64,000 nt of DNA. Source: Aureibaculum flavum. GTDB taxonomy: Bacteria > Bacteroidota > Bacteroidia > Flavobacteriales > Flavobacteriaceae. Location of the stretch: the NCBI RefSeq assembly GCF_016406085.1, contig NZ_JAEHFJ010000008.1, forward strand, positions 62,001-126,000, given 5' to 3'. The notes beneath the pieces are model-generated. The model did not search any database, was not told the origin of the DNA, and saw only the letters and a program-made list of their open reading frames with translations. Positions 17,709 through 26,807 of this stretch are shown here, piece by piece (positions within the stretch are counted from its first letter, which is position 1; the number at the start of each line of letters is the position of its first letter). The translations under genes and the position numbers were made by a program.

Positions 17709-18788
17709 TTACAACCATTTTTTCTTCTTAAAATAGAATAACAAACCGATTCCGATAACAATAGAAATGGCCCAGAAATAATAATATCCATATTCCCATT
17801 TTAACTCAGGGATGGTTTCAAAATTCATTCCATAAATACCTGAAATAAAGGTTAGCGGAATAAAAATGGTAGCCATAATGGTAAGTACTTGCATTACCTG
17901 ATTCATTTTAAGACTTAAGCTAGACAAGTAGCTATCTTTTAGACCAGAAACAACATCTCTATAAGATTCTAAGATGTCAATAATTTGAATGGTATGATCA
18001 TGAACATCATTAAAATATTTAATATTTTTCGGACTAATAAATTTGTCATTATCACGAAGTAATTTATTTACAGATTCCCGTAAAGGATAGATAGACCTTC
18101 TCAATACTAATAAAATATTTTTGTAGGCATGAATTTTCTGTAAAGATTTTTGTGAGGGATCGTTAAAGATTTCATCCTCCAAATCTTCCAGGTCATTCCC
18201 AATATTTTCAATGGCAATAAAGTAATTATCAACGATAGAATCAATAAGTGAATAAAAAAGATAGTCATTTTTTTTACTTCGTATTTGTCCTTTAGGAGCT
18301 TCAATCCGCTCTCTTATATGGCCAAAGACATCTCCTGTTTTTTCTTGAAAGCTAATGACATAATCTTTACTTAAAACCAGACTAATTTGCTCACTATCAA
18401 TGGTTTTTTCCACTTCGTCATAACGGAGCATCTTTAAAGATAAGAAGAGGTAATTTTCATATTCTTCAACTTTAGGCCTTTGATTGGTGTTAGAGACATC
18501 TTCAAGTAACAAATTGTCAAGGTTAAAAATATCATGAAATTCATTAATGAGCTGATAATTATGTATTCCATCAACATTAATCCAATTTACAGAATTGGGC
18601 TGCATGTTTTTATGAAGCTCAGCACAGGTGTCATATTTTACTTTAGAAAGCTCCTGAGGATTATAACTTATCATTTCTAATATAGCAGCTTCTGATCTTT
18701 CTTTACCAATATAGGTAATGCTACCAGGAGGCAAGCCCGCTTTTTTAGAGGCATTTGATTTCCTGTGTCTGATAGGTTTTTTTTTCAA
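17709..18788 (-). CDS. corA: CorA-type magnesium/cobalt transporter
   Basis: A pentameric channel for Mg2+ (and Co2+) uptake. The long cytoplasmic helical domain is followed by two C-terminal transmembrane helices, with the signature GIYGMNF near the end of the first and a positively charged end (YFKKKKWL). Two starts are possible. A TTG at 18813-18815 gives 368 aa, but that codon lies inside a TACCTTTG promoter box, so transcription would begin downstream of it. I prefer the TTG at 18786-18788 (product starting with KKKPIRHRK, 359 aa). There is no ATG before the conserved part. Function is firm; start is uncertain. Confidence 0.88.
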   Translation of the reverse strand: MKKKPIRHRKSNASKKAGLPPGSITYIGKERSEAAILEMISYNPQELSKVKYDTCAELHKNMQPNSVNWINVDGIHNYQLINEFHDIFNLDNLLLEDVSNTNQRPKVEEYENYLFLSLKMLRYDEVEKTIDSEQISLVLSKDYVISFQEKTGDVFGHIRERIEAPKGQIRSKKNDYLFYSLIDSIVDNYFIAIENIGNDLEDLEDEIFNDPSQKSLQKIHAYKNILLVLRRSIYPLRESVNKLLRDNDKFISPKNIKYFNDVHDHTIQIIDILESYRDVVSGLKDSYLSSLSLKMNQVMQVLTIMATIFIPLTFISGIYGMNFETIPELKWEYGYYYFWAISIVIGIGLLFYFKKKKWL

Positions 18789-18812
18789 GAGGTTTAAATT
18801 AAGGTTCTGACT

Positions 18813-18820
18813 CAAAGGTA
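18813..18820 (-). promoter_or_regulatory. Candidate -7 box for corA
   Basis: The minus strand reads TACCTTTG, a full TAnnTTTG match. It overlaps the upstream TTG start candidate and predicts RNA start near 18806, leaving a leader of about 18 bases before the TTG at 18788. Confidence 0.45.
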
Positions 18821-19003
18821 CTAAAATCTCAAGAATAATATTTAGATTAAACTTTTATAGTTAAAGCCTTATAAGTGAAAATTGATTTAAGAATACTTTT
18901 AAAATATTGGGAGATTATTATATAATTTTTTATAAACCTTTTCAAAAGTAACAAAAGTTAGATAATTAGTTATCTCTAGTTTAGGTAAATTATGAATCTT
19001 ATA

Positions 19004-19627
19004 TTATGGGGCTATACCGAAAACAAATTTTAATTTTTGTAAATTTTTATCTTCAGAATAATTTTTCAATAAACGAGTAGTAAGACGTTTCCCAGCTTCA
19101 CAATTTTTTTTGTCAAATTTGCAATTATAACTATAGGCCAACGCAAGTCTGTAATTTGCTTCGTACTCATTTGGAAATAGTTTTACAGCTTGTTGGTAGC
19201 GATATATTGCATTATTCCAATGTCTTTTTTCAATCCACTTATCACCTTCATCCAAATAATAGCTGTAAGTATTGATATGTTCTTTTAAATAAATGTCTTT
19301 CTGATCTTCAATATTATCCAACTTTTGATTTTCAAAAACATTTGTTGAGTATAGAATAAAAAATAGAATAGGCAACAACAATGAAATTGTAACAAACCAA
19401 ATCTTAATGTTTTCAAACTTTCTTTGCTTTATTACCCTTTCTCTAATTATTTTTAGTTCTTGTTTACTCGCTTTTTTTAAGTTAATTTTTCCTTTTGAAG
19501 CTTTATAATACTCTTTACGAGTACTCAAAAATGTACGATCTCTTTTAAAGAAGCTTTTTTTACGTAGCAAGTTTTTATTGTTACGTAAAATAGTAATCAT
19601 ACTTTGCATGCTTCCTTCGCCACCCAT
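19004..19627 (-). CDS. Membrane-anchored TPR-like protein of unknown function
   Basis: 207 aa. The first 75 residues are strongly basic and cytoplasmic in character (RNNKNLLRKKSFFKRDR). One transmembrane helix follows (IWFVTISLLLPILFFILY). After it comes a helical region with a TPR-like unit: YYLDEGDKWIEKRHWNNAIY, then QQAVKLFPNEYEANYRLALAY. TPRs usually bind other proteins. A cysteine pair (YNCKFDKKNC) lies near the C-terminus on the presumed periplasmic side. It is 34 bp after the TRIC channel gene on the same strand, so cotranscription is likely. I do not recognise a named family. Confidence 0.7.
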   Translation of the reverse strand: MGGEGSMQSMITILRNNKNLLRKKSFFKRDRTFLSTRKEYYKASKGKINLKKASKQELKIIRERVIKQRKFENIKIWFVTISLLLPILFFILYSTNVFENQKLDNIEDQKDIYLKEHINTYSYYLDEGDKWIEKRHWNNAIYRYQQAVKLFPNEYEANYRLALAYSYNCKFDKKNCEAGKRLTTRLLKNYSEDKNLQKLKFVFGIAP

Positions 19628-19661
19628 AATTATTGTTTTATATTATTTTAGCTTTAAAAAA

Positions 19662-20276
19662 TTATTCTCGTGTAGAAAATGTAGGTAAACTCAACTTGAA
19701 TTTTGCAGTAATAAGACGAATTACTATTACAATTAAAGAAGTAATAATGTAATTTATATTTACAGGTACATTAAATCTTGTTAAAACTAAAAAAGTTATG
19801 CCTCCTACAACACATGCACTTGCATAGATGATTTTTTTATGGAAAATAACTGGTATTTCATTACATAAAGTATCTCTAATTACGCCGCCAAAAGTAGCGG
19901 TAACTACTCCTAAAATGACACAAACAATAGGATGCAAATTTTGTTGAAGACCAATTTCAGTGCCAATAATAGTAAAAATGCCTAACCCAATGGTATCAAA
20001 TAAAAATAAGGAAGTACTTAAATATTCTATCTTTTTCCTCATAATAATTGCAAAAATTGTAGCACCAATAATTGCATATACATAGTTTAGATCTAGCATC
20101 CAACCTACTGGTGTTCTGCCAATGAGTACATCACGTAAGGTTCCGCCGCCAATTGCAGTTGCAAAGGCAATAATAAAAACGCCAACAGGATCAAATTTTT
20201 TATGAATTGCGGTTAACGTACCAGAAATAGCAAATGCTATGGTACCTAAAATATCTAAAGAATAAAATATAGTCAT
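19662..20276 (-). CDS. Trimeric intracellular cation (TRIC) channel family protein
   Basis: 204 aa, seven predicted transmembrane helices in two repeated halves. Each half has the glycine-rich signature: FATAIGGGTLRDVLIG in the first and VVTATFGGVIRDTLCNEIP in the second. This is the bacterial TRIC (YadS/UPF0126) family, homotrimeric K+/Na+ channels. ISGTLTAIHKKFDPVGVF near the start is also typical. The physiological role in bacteria is poorly defined. Confidence 0.88.
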   Translation of the reverse strand: MTIFYSLDILGTIAFAISGTLTAIHKKFDPVGVFIIAFATAIGGGTLRDVLIGRTPVGWMLDLNYVYAIIGATIFAIIMRKKIEYLSTSLFLFDTIGLGIFTIIGTEIGLQQNLHPIVCVILGVVTATFGGVIRDTLCNEIPVIFHKKIIYASACVVGGITFLVLTRFNVPVNINYIITSLIVIVIRLITAKFKLSLPTFSTRE

Positions 20277-20387
20277 GCGTTAAATTAATAAACATATTAC
20301 AAGTATCAAATAACAACTAATGTTCACATCTCAATTAAAAGAAAACGAAATCATTTAATTTATTTTTGGTTTTTGCTATTTGATTTT

Positions 20388-21104
20388 TTATTGTTGTGTA
20401 TAGTAATTATAATCTTTTATTACAACATCAACAAAATCCATTGCTCTTGAGTCCGTTTTTATATCTGTTATTTCAATAATTTTCTGCTGTAGTTTATCAA
20501 TAACATTATGATTTCCTTTTCTTTTGGCTGTTCTGTATAATTCTTTTATAGACTGAATATCAGCGTCAGAAAGCATGGTAACTTGAGGATATGTGGGCAC
20601 ATAATTATCAGGAATATCGGCTACTAAGGTATCGTGTATTGTAACTCGCTTTTTTTCTGAAATAACCGTTGTAGATGCTGCAATATCTCCAAGACGTTGC
20701 CCTTTTCCATTTAATAATAACGTTAGTAATGCTATAGAGCCAGAAGCGATGTCTATATCAATTAAACGTAACATCCATCGTATTAAGTAACTTCCGAAAG
20801 TAGGTTTAGATCCATCTATTTTTACTACGCGTATTTTATTGGCATATTTCCCAGGTGTTTGTCCATTCATTAAAACTTCAAAGATTAAGCTGTAAAAGAA
20901 AATAGGTAATCCCATGATGGTAAGTATGAGCCAAGAATCCATATTTTGTTCAATACCAATAGCATTTAAAATGAAATACATTATGATATAATACCCAACA
21001 ATTATCAATAGATCTATAAGATAAGAACCTATTCTGGTACTCACATTAGCAACATTTTGATTAATGCTTACATTTTGGGCGGTTTCTATTTGAAAATTAT
21101 CCAT
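20388..21104 (-). CDS. RDD family membrane protein
   Basis: 238 aa. The RDD domain spans about residues 18-150: ANVSTRIGSYLIDLLIIVGYY holds the first helix with its Arg and Asp, and GQTPGKYANKIRVVKIDG-KP and GQRLGDIAASTTVI are family landmarks. A soluble tail of about 90 residues follows and includes a helical part (IQSIKELYRTAKRKGNHN). RDD proteins are often encoded next to SpoIIM-like/MoxR clusters. Here it is divergent from such a cluster (21216 onward), sharing a 111-bp intergenic region. Molecular function is unknown. Confidence 0.85.
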   Translation of the reverse strand: MDNFQIETAQNVSINQNVANVSTRIGSYLIDLLIIVGYYIIMYFILNAIGIEQNMDSWLILTIMGLPIFFYSLIFEVLMNGQTPGKYANKIRVVKIDGSKPTFGSYLIRWMLRLIDIDIASGSIALLTLLLNGKGQRLGDIAASTTVISEKKRVTIHDTLVADIPDNYVPTYPQVTMLSDADIQSIKELYRTAKRKGNHNVIDKLQQKIIEITDIKTDSRAMDFVDVVIKDYNYYTQQ

Positions 21105-21125
21105 TTTTACGTTTATTTGTACAAA

Positions 21126-21133
21126 TAGTTTTG
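21126..21133 (+). promoter_or_regulatory. Candidate -7 box for the SpoIIM-MoxR operon
   Basis: TAGTTTTG matches TAnnTTTG and lies 82 bp before the ATG at 21216, in the divergent gap with the RDD gene. Confidence 0.42.
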
Positions 21134-21215
21134 GAAACTAAAAACAGGCGAATATAAAAAGAATCTACAATTTAAAATATGATTTTTCTTTTTATAAAAG
21201 AATTAAAAAATAGCA

Positions 21216-22187
21216 ATGCGAGAAGCGGCTTTTGTAAAAAAACATAAGGAAAGATGGCAATTATTTGAAAATGTGCTGTCCAACCAACAACAAATTTCGC
21301 CCGATAAATTATCTGATTTATATATAGAAATAACAGACGATTTAAGTTATGCCAAAACCTTCTATCCAAAAAGCAATACCGTAAAGTACTTAAATTCAGT
21401 AGCTTCTACTGCTCATAGAAAGATTTATAAAACGAAAAAAGAAGGAAAGAATAGACTTATTAGTTTCTTTAAAACAGAATTTCCTTTAGCGTTTTATACC
21501 CATCGTAAACAATTATTAATTGCGTTTTTAGTATTTGCATTTTTTACCATAGTAGGTGCCTTTTCTGCTGCAAAAGATGGTGACTTTGTAAGGCTTATAC
21601 TTGGTGATTCTTATGTGAACATGACGCTAGAAAACATTGCGAAAGGAGATCCAATGGCTGTTTATAAGCAGGAAGGCGAAACGGCAATGGCGGTTTCAAT
21701 AACCATTAATAACATAAAAGTAGCCATGTATGCTTTTTTATTGGGGATGTTATTCTCTGTAGGAACACTGTATATAATGATGCGTAATGGTATCATGTTA
21801 GGTTCCTTTTTATATTTTTTTTACGACAATGATTTACTCTGGGAATCTACCCGGACGATATGGATACACGGTACCATTGAAATTTCGGTGATAGTTATAG
21901 CCTCATGTGCTGGTATGGTATTAGGTAATGGTCTCCTTTTTCCGGGAACGTATACCCGATTAGATTCTTTTAAACGCAGTTTCAAGGCGGGGTTAAAAAT
22001 TATGGTAAGTACCATTCCGTTTTTTATAGTCGCTGGTTTTTTAGAAGGATTTGTGACAAGACATACAGAAATGCCAGATTGGTTGGCTTTATTAATTATA
22101 GTGGCCTCTTTATTTAGTATATTATATTATTACGTTTATTATCCAATTAAATTAACCAAACAAAATCAAGAATATGGAGAATCATAG
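21216..22187 (+). CDS. Stage II sporulation protein M-like (DUF95) membrane protein
   Basis: 323 aa: a cytoplasmic N-terminal helical region (KKHKERWQLFENVL), then about six transmembrane helices. FPLAFYTHRKQLLIAFLVF, the NNIKVAMYAFLLGMLFSVGT segment, and WIHGTIEISVIVIASCAGM are the family core. The name comes from Bacillus SpoIIM, but this organism type does not sporulate; in Bacteroidota such genes head operons with DUF4129, DUF4350 and MoxR. The next gene overlaps its end by 14 bp, so the two are translationally coupled. Confidence 0.85.
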   Translation: MREAAFVKKHKERWQLFENVLSNQQQISPDKLSDLYIEITDDLSYAKTFYPKSNTVKYLNSVASTAHRKIYKTKKEGKNRLISFFKTEFPLAFYTHRKQLLIAFLVFAFFTIVGAFSAAKDGDFVRLILGDSYVNMTLENIAKGDPMAVYKQEGETAMAVSITINNIKVAMYAFLLGMLFSVGTLYIMMRNGIMLGSFLYFFYDNDLLWESTRTIWIHGTIEISVIVIASCAGMVLGNGLLFPGTYTRLDSFKRSFKAGLKIMVSTIPFFIVAGFLEGFVTRHTEMPDWLALLIIVASLFSILYYYVYYPIKLTKQNQEYGES

Positions 22188-23064
22188 TTTTATTGAATTT
22201 AAAAAAGAAAGAGATTTAGGAGCAATTATCAATGATACTTTTGCCTTTATTAGAGAAAATTGGAAGTCTTATTTTAGTGCAGTTATAAAAATTGCAGGTC
22301 CTTTCATTTTGGCTGGATCAATATTGATGGTTGTAATTTTAGGTTATTACCTAGGAGTTGCAGGTGAAATGGCGGGTATGATCAATAGTTCAAACCCTAA
22401 TGATGTGTTGGGGTTAATGGGACCCATATTTGGTTGGATGGGCTTGATGGCTATTGTATTTATGTTAGTCTTTATTATGGTGTCTTTAACTTCTTTATAT
22501 TATATAAAATCTTATATTGAAAATAATGGAGAGGTGAACATTGAGGATGTGAAATCAAATACATATAAAAATATATTTAAGTTTTTAGGCTTAGGTATTC
22601 TTATAGTATTAATGGTGATCTTTGGAACTATTTTATGTTATTTACCAGGTATTTATCTATGGGTAGTATTATCCTTAGCAACTTCAATTATGGTATTTGA
22701 AGACAAAAGTGTTGGCGAAAGTATCTCACATTGTTTTGTCTTAATAAAAGAACAATGGTGGAACACTTTTGGGGTGTTACTTGTAGTAACTATTTTAGTT
22801 AATATATTAGGATATGCGTTTTCTATACCTGCAATGTTCTATGACTTGATAAGTGGAGGTACAACAATTGGAAGTAATGATCCTACAGAAATTGTAATGA
22901 CGCTTAATGACCCAATTAGTATGGGTTTAAATATAATCTCCTTTATAGGTAAATTCGTATTGTCTTCAATTACATTAATAGCATCCGTTTTTATTTATTA
23001 CGATTTAAATGAGCAAAAGAATTTAACAGGAACCATTGAAAAAATTGATAGTTTAGGTCAATAA
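22174..23064 (+). CDS. Polytopic membrane protein of unknown function
   Basis: 296 aa with about six hydrophobic segments. A short cytoplasmic start (FKKERDLGAIINDTFAFIR, then ENWKSYF) precedes the first helix. The glycine-rich ILGYYLG and a KSVGESISHCFVLIKEQWW region near residue 180 recall proteins with a glycerophosphodiester-phosphodiesterase-type membrane domain or DUF975, but I cannot fix the family. The ATG lies inside the end of the SpoIIM-like gene, and the DUF4129 gene starts 4 bp after its stop, so it belongs to the same operon. Confidence 0.75.
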   Translation: MENHSFIEFKKERDLGAIINDTFAFIRENWKSYFSAVIKIAGPFILAGSILMVVILGYYLGVAGEMAGMINSSNPNDVLGLMGPIFGWMGLMAIVFMLVFIMVSLTSLYYIKSYIENNGEVNIEDVKSNTYKNIFKFLGLGILIVLMVIFGTILCYLPGIYLWVVLSLATSIMVFEDKSVGESISHCFVLIKEQWWNTFGVLLVVTILVNILGYAFSIPAMFYDLISGGTTIGSNDPTEIVMTLNDPISMGLNIISFIGKFVLSSITLIASVFIYYDLNEQKNLTGTIEKIDSLGQ

Positions 23065-23068
23065 TCCT

Positions 23069-23794
23069 TTGAGAAAAATTTTATTTTACATATTCGTATT
23101 AGTTACTGTATACAGTAATGCTCAACAAGACTCTCTAAAGGTTCAGGTAGATAAGCAAGCCATTGAATTAAAAAAGTTTGACACTAACAACCTTGACGAC
23201 TATAATGCGGATAAAAATTTCAATTATAAAGTTGAAGTAAGAGAGCCTTCCATGTTAGAGCGTGCACTCGATTGGTTGTATCGAGTGTTTTTGAATATGT
23301 TAAGAGCAATATTTGGTAATGAGGTTGCCACTGGTATTATGGGGTTTTTGGTTAGAATTATACCCTATGCTATAGCAGCGGTGGTATTGTTTTTATTGAT
23401 AAAATTCTTTTTAAAAGTGAATACAAGTAGTCTTATTTCAGGTTCTACAAATACATCAACAGTTCGATTAACTAATGATGAAGAATTGATAAAGAGTGAA
23501 GACTTACCTAATTTAATTAAAAATGCAATTGCTCAAAAAAATTACAGACTTGCAGTAAGGTACTATTACCTCATGGTTTTACAAAAGCTGTCTAACTCAG
23601 AGATCATTGATTGGCAACAACAAAAAACAAACGAAGATTATATTAAGGAAATAACATCTGAAACTTTAAAACATAAGTTTGCGTCAGGCACTTATCTGTA
23701 TGATTTTGTTTGGTATGGAAATTTTGAATTGAATGAAACGGAGTTTGTAAAAGCAGAAAATCAATTAAATGAACTTGCAAAATTGATAAAGTAA
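23069..23794 (+). CDS. DUF4129-like membrane protein
   Basis: 241 aa, starting at a TTG codon (23069-23071), since there is no ATG before the signal-like segment (ILFYIFVLVTVYSNAQ). A periplasmic stretch (about 20-85) leads to one transmembrane helix (IIPYAIAAVVLFLLIKFF). The cytoplasmic C-terminus carries the pattern KNAIAQKNYRLAVRYYYLMV, then LQKLSNSEII-W-QQKTNEDY, as in DUF4129 domains. These accompany MoxR ATPases and, in other phyla, transglutaminase-like proteins. The next gene starts one base after the stop. Confidence 0.8.
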   Translation: MRKILFYIFVLVTVYSNAQQDSLKVQVDKQAIELKKFDTNNLDDYNADKNFNYKVEVREPSMLERALDWLYRVFLNMLRAIFGNEVATGIMGFLVRIIPYAIAAVVLFLLIKFFLKVNTSSLISGSTNTSTVRLTNDEELIKSEDLPNLIKNAIAQKNYRLAVRYYYLMVLQKLSNSEIIDWQQQKTNEDYIKEITSETLKHKFASGTYLYDFVWYGNFELNETEFVKAENQLNELAKLIK

Positions 23795-23795
23795 T

Positions 23796-24989
23796 TTGAG
23801 TAAGAGATCTAAAATATTGTTAGGAGTTGCTATACTAGTGTTTATGGCTTTTATTTATTTGGAAAGCGTTAAACCTAAGCCCTTAAATTGGTTTCCTACT
23901 TATGCTGCAAACCACAAATTACCTTATGGAACATATGTGTTGCGTAACGAATTAGAAACTATTTTCCCTGATACAGAAATTCAAGACATTATAACTCCTC
24001 CTTATGTCTTTTTGCAAGACACAACCCAAATGGGAACCTATTTTTTTATTAATGATGGAGTAAATTTTGGTGAAGATGAGTTTAACAAGTTGTTGCAATT
24101 TGTAGAACGAGGTAACGACGTCTTTATATCAACACACGGCATTAATATTGATACCTTACATCTAAAAACAGAGGGAATTTCTTCAGTTGAATATGAGCAA
24201 GATGTGTTTTTTAAGCTTAACAATAAAAATTTAAGTAAGAAAGAATTTAGTTTTGATAGAGGTTTTTATAACACTACTTTTTCTGAAATTGATACCTTAA
24301 AGGCAATAGCCTTAGGTATAACAGGCTATTTAAATTCAGATGGGGAACGGGTTTCTGAAGGCATAAATTTCCTTAAAGAACCCTATGGAAAAGGGAATTT
24401 TTATTTTCATACTTTTCCTGAGGCTTTTACCAATTATTATATTTTAAAATCGCCTAACCAACAATATACTGCTTCACTGTTGTCTTATTTAGATGCTTCA
24501 AAACCCATACTTTGGGATGCTTATTATAAAACGGGCAAGAGCAAAATAACATCGCCCATGCAATACATATTAGGTTCAAAAAGTTTGAAATGGGCCTATT
24601 ATATCACATTGATAGGGGTGCTAATTTTTATTATTTTCGAAGGGAAACGCAAGCAGCGTTATATTCCGATTCTTACACCATTAAAAAATCAAACGTTGGC
24701 ATTTACGCGTACCATAGCAAATATGTATTACGAAAAGTCAGAACATAAAAATATTGCAGAACATAAGATTACCTATTTGTTAGAGTATATTCGCACTAAA
24801 TTACATGTACCAACGGTAACCATTAATGATAGTTTTTATAATTATGTAGCTTCAAGAAGTGGACATAAATTGGACGATGTAAAAAAGCTTTTTAAACAGA
24901 TAGAAATAATTCATCAAAAAAATACAATTACAAAGGAAGAATTGATAGGTCTTAATTCTTTAATAGAAAAATTTAAAAATCCAGTATAG
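23796..24989 (+). CDS. DUF4350-like membrane protein
   Basis: 397 aa, also starting at TTG (23796-23798), one base after the previous stop. An N-terminal helix (ILLGVAILVFMAFIYLES) is followed by a periplasmic domain with NWFPTYAANHKLPYGTYVL, the usual start of DUF4350 proteins, and a segment GKGNFYFHTFPEAFTNYYIL. A second helix (WAYYITLIGVLIFIIFEGKR) returns the chain to the cytoplasm, where a helical tail of about 110 residues follows. The fold is thought to be Rossmann/GATase-like. It is two bases ahead of the MoxR gene. Confidence 0.82.
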   Translation: MSKRSKILLGVAILVFMAFIYLESVKPKPLNWFPTYAANHKLPYGTYVLRNELETIFPDTEIQDIITPPYVFLQDTTQMGTYFFINDGVNFGEDEFNKLLQFVERGNDVFISTHGINIDTLHLKTEGISSVEYEQDVFFKLNNKNLSKKEFSFDRGFYNTTFSEIDTLKAIALGITGYLNSDGERVSEGINFLKEPYGKGNFYFHTFPEAFTNYYILKSPNQQYTASLLSYLDASKPILWDAYYKTGKSKITSPMQYILGSKSLKWAYYITLIGVLIFIIFEGKRKQRYIPILTPLKNQTLAFTRTIANMYYEKSEHKNIAEHKITYLLEYIRTKLHVPTVTINDSFYNYVASRSGHKLDDVKKLFKQIEIIHQKNTITKEELIGLNSLIEKFKNPV

Positions 24990-24991
24990 AC

Positions 24992-25993
24992 ATGGAAAAC
25001 ACGGAACAAACTCCAGAAGAAGGCTTACATTTTAATAGCAGAATAGATTTAAGTAAGTTAAGAGTTGCGGTAGAGCAAATAAAAGAGCAATTACATCAAG
25101 TAATTGTGGGGCAAGAAGAATTTATGGAATTGCTGTTGGTAGCACTTTTGGCAGATGGACATGTACTGATAGAAGGGGTTCCTGGAGTCGCAAAAACAGT
25201 TACGGCTAAGTTATTAGCAAAAACGATTGCTACAGATTTTAATAGAATTCAGTTTACACCCGATTTAATGCCTTCAGATGTATTGGGTACATCAGTATTA
25301 AATATGAAAACATCGGATTTTGAGTTTAAAAAAGGACCCATATTTTCTAATCTCGTACTGATAGATGAAATTAATCGTGCACCAGCCAAGACACAAGCGG
25401 CTTTGTTTGAGGTAATGGAAGAACGCCAAATAACAATAGATGGTGCTAAATATATAATGCCACCACCGTTCATGGTATTGGCCACGCAGAATCCTATAGA
25501 GCAAGAAGGAACGTATGCGTTACCAGAAGCTCAATTAGATCGTTTTTTATTTAAAATTAATGTGGGCTATCCAAATTTAGAGGAAGAGGTGTTGATCATT
25601 CAGTCTCACAATAATCGTAAAGGAGCATCACCACAATCACAAGTGACATCAGTACTGTCTGAAAAAGATTTAGCCGAGTATAGAAGTAAGATTTATGAAA
25701 TTTTAGTTGAAGAAAAGATTATTAAATACATAGCAGAAATCATTATTAAAACAAGAAATCATCCACATTTATACTTAGGAGGTTCGCCAAGAGCAAGTAT
25801 TGCCGTGTTAATGGCATCTAAAGGTTTTGCCGCCATTAATGGTCGTGATTTTGTAATACCTGAAGATGTGAAAAAAGCGATGACTCCTGTTTTAAGACAT
25901 AGAATTATTCTAACTCCAGAACGTGAAATGGAAGGAATGACCACAGATAAAGTAATAGAAATGATAGTTCAATCTGTAGAGGTGCCGAGATAG
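24992..25993 (+). CDS. MoxR family AAA+ ATPase
   Basis: 333 aa, cytoplasmic. Walker A is GVPGVAKT (about residues 62-69), Walker B LVLIDEINRAPAKTQ, and sensor 1 lies in VLATQNPIEQEGTY, followed by LPEAQLDRFLFK. The C-terminal lid (HPHLYLGGSPRASIAVLMASKG) is typical. MoxR ATPases act as chaperones for protein complexes, usually with VWA-domain or DUF58 partners. It is the last gene of the 21.2-26.0 kb operon. The DUF58 gene that normally follows is absent; hisA comes next after 84 bp. Confidence 0.92.
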   Translation: MENTEQTPEEGLHFNSRIDLSKLRVAVEQIKEQLHQVIVGQEEFMELLLVALLADGHVLIEGVPGVAKTVTAKLLAKTIATDFNRIQFTPDLMPSDVLGTSVLNMKTSDFEFKKGPIFSNLVLIDEINRAPAKTQAALFEVMEERQITIDGAKYIMPPPFMVLATQNPIEQEGTYALPEAQLDRFLFKINVGYPNLEEEVLIIQSHNNRKGASPQSQVTSVLSEKDLAEYRSKIYEILVEEKIIKYIAEIIIKTRNHPHLYLGGSPRASIAVLMASKGFAAINGRDFVIPEDVKKAMTPVLRHRIILTPEREMEGMTTDKVIEMIVQSVEVPR

Positions 25994-26077
25994 TTTATAA
26001 TTGTAGAAGTTTAATTGTAAGATTGTCCCTTGTAGTGGACTTTATGGGTGTAATCCCTATTTAAAATATAAGAAAAA

Positions 26078-26800
26078 ATGAGAATTATTCCCGCCATAGA
26101 CATCATAGATGGTAAATGTGTACGATTATCGAAAGGTGATTATGCTACAAAAAAAATATATAATGAAAGTCCACTAGAAGTGGCTAAGCAATTTGAAGCA
26201 CATGGCATCACGCATTTACATTTGGTAGATTTAGATGGTGCAAAAGCAAGTCATATTGTCAATTATAAGGTCTTAGAGAAGATTGCTTCTCAAACAAGTT
26301 TACATATTGACTTTGGTGGTGGATTAAAATCGGATGACGATCTTAAAATTGCATTTGACAGTGGTGCAAATCAGATTACTGGCGGTAGTATTGCGGTAAA
26401 AAATCCGGAGACTTTTAAAGGTTGGATTCAAAAATACGGTGCAGATAAAATTATTTTAGGTGCTGATGCTTTAGGTGAAAAAATTGCGATAAGCGGATGG
26501 TTAGAAGAGTCAGATAAAGAATTGATTCCTTTTGTGCATGGGTATCAAGAAGAAGGTATAAAATATGTTATTTGTACAGATATTAGTAAAGATGGGATGT
26601 TAGAAGGTCCGTCATTTGAATTGTATAAACGGCTGTTATCAGAAGTGCCAGAAATTAATTTAATAGCTTCTGGAGGTATTTCAACTTTTGATGAACTTCC
26701 TAAGCTAGCTGAGTTAGGTTGTGAAGGTACTATTATAGGAAAAGCTATCTATGAAAATAGAATAAGTTTGAAGCAATTAGAAGAATTTATATTAAAATAG
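26078..26800 (+). CDS. hisA: Phosphoribosylformimino-AICAR ribotide isomerase (HisA)
   Basis: Fourth step of histidine synthesis: opens the ribose of ProFAR to PRFAR. It is a 240-aa (beta/alpha)8 barrel. The N-terminal catalytic Asp is in [16 protein letters not shown], and the second acid in [15 protein letters not shown]. Phosphate-binding loops are DFGGGLKS and [11 protein letters not shown]. Length and all key residues are normal. It is followed after 7 bp by a leucine-rich-repeat gene rather than hisF. hisG, hisD, hisC, hisB and hisH are not in this window. Confidence 0.95.
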   Translation: MRIIPAIDIIDGKCVRLSKGDYATKKIYNESPLEVAKQFEAHGITHLHLVDLDGAKASHIVNYKVLEKIASQTSLHIDFGGGLKSDDDLKIAFDSGANQITGGSIAVKNPETFKGWIQKYGADKIILGADALGEKIAISGWLEESDKELIPFVHGYQEEGIKYVICTDISKDGMLEGPSFELYKRLLSEVPEINLIASGGISTFDELPKLAELGCEGTIIGKAIYENRISLKQLEEFILK

Positions 26801-26807
26801 AGATACG

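Noticed and set aside
21216-22187. Sporulation gene (SpoIIM)
   Set aside because: Only the family name refers to sporulation; gene context is the MoxR/DUF4129/DUF4350 operon of non-sporulating Bacteroidota.
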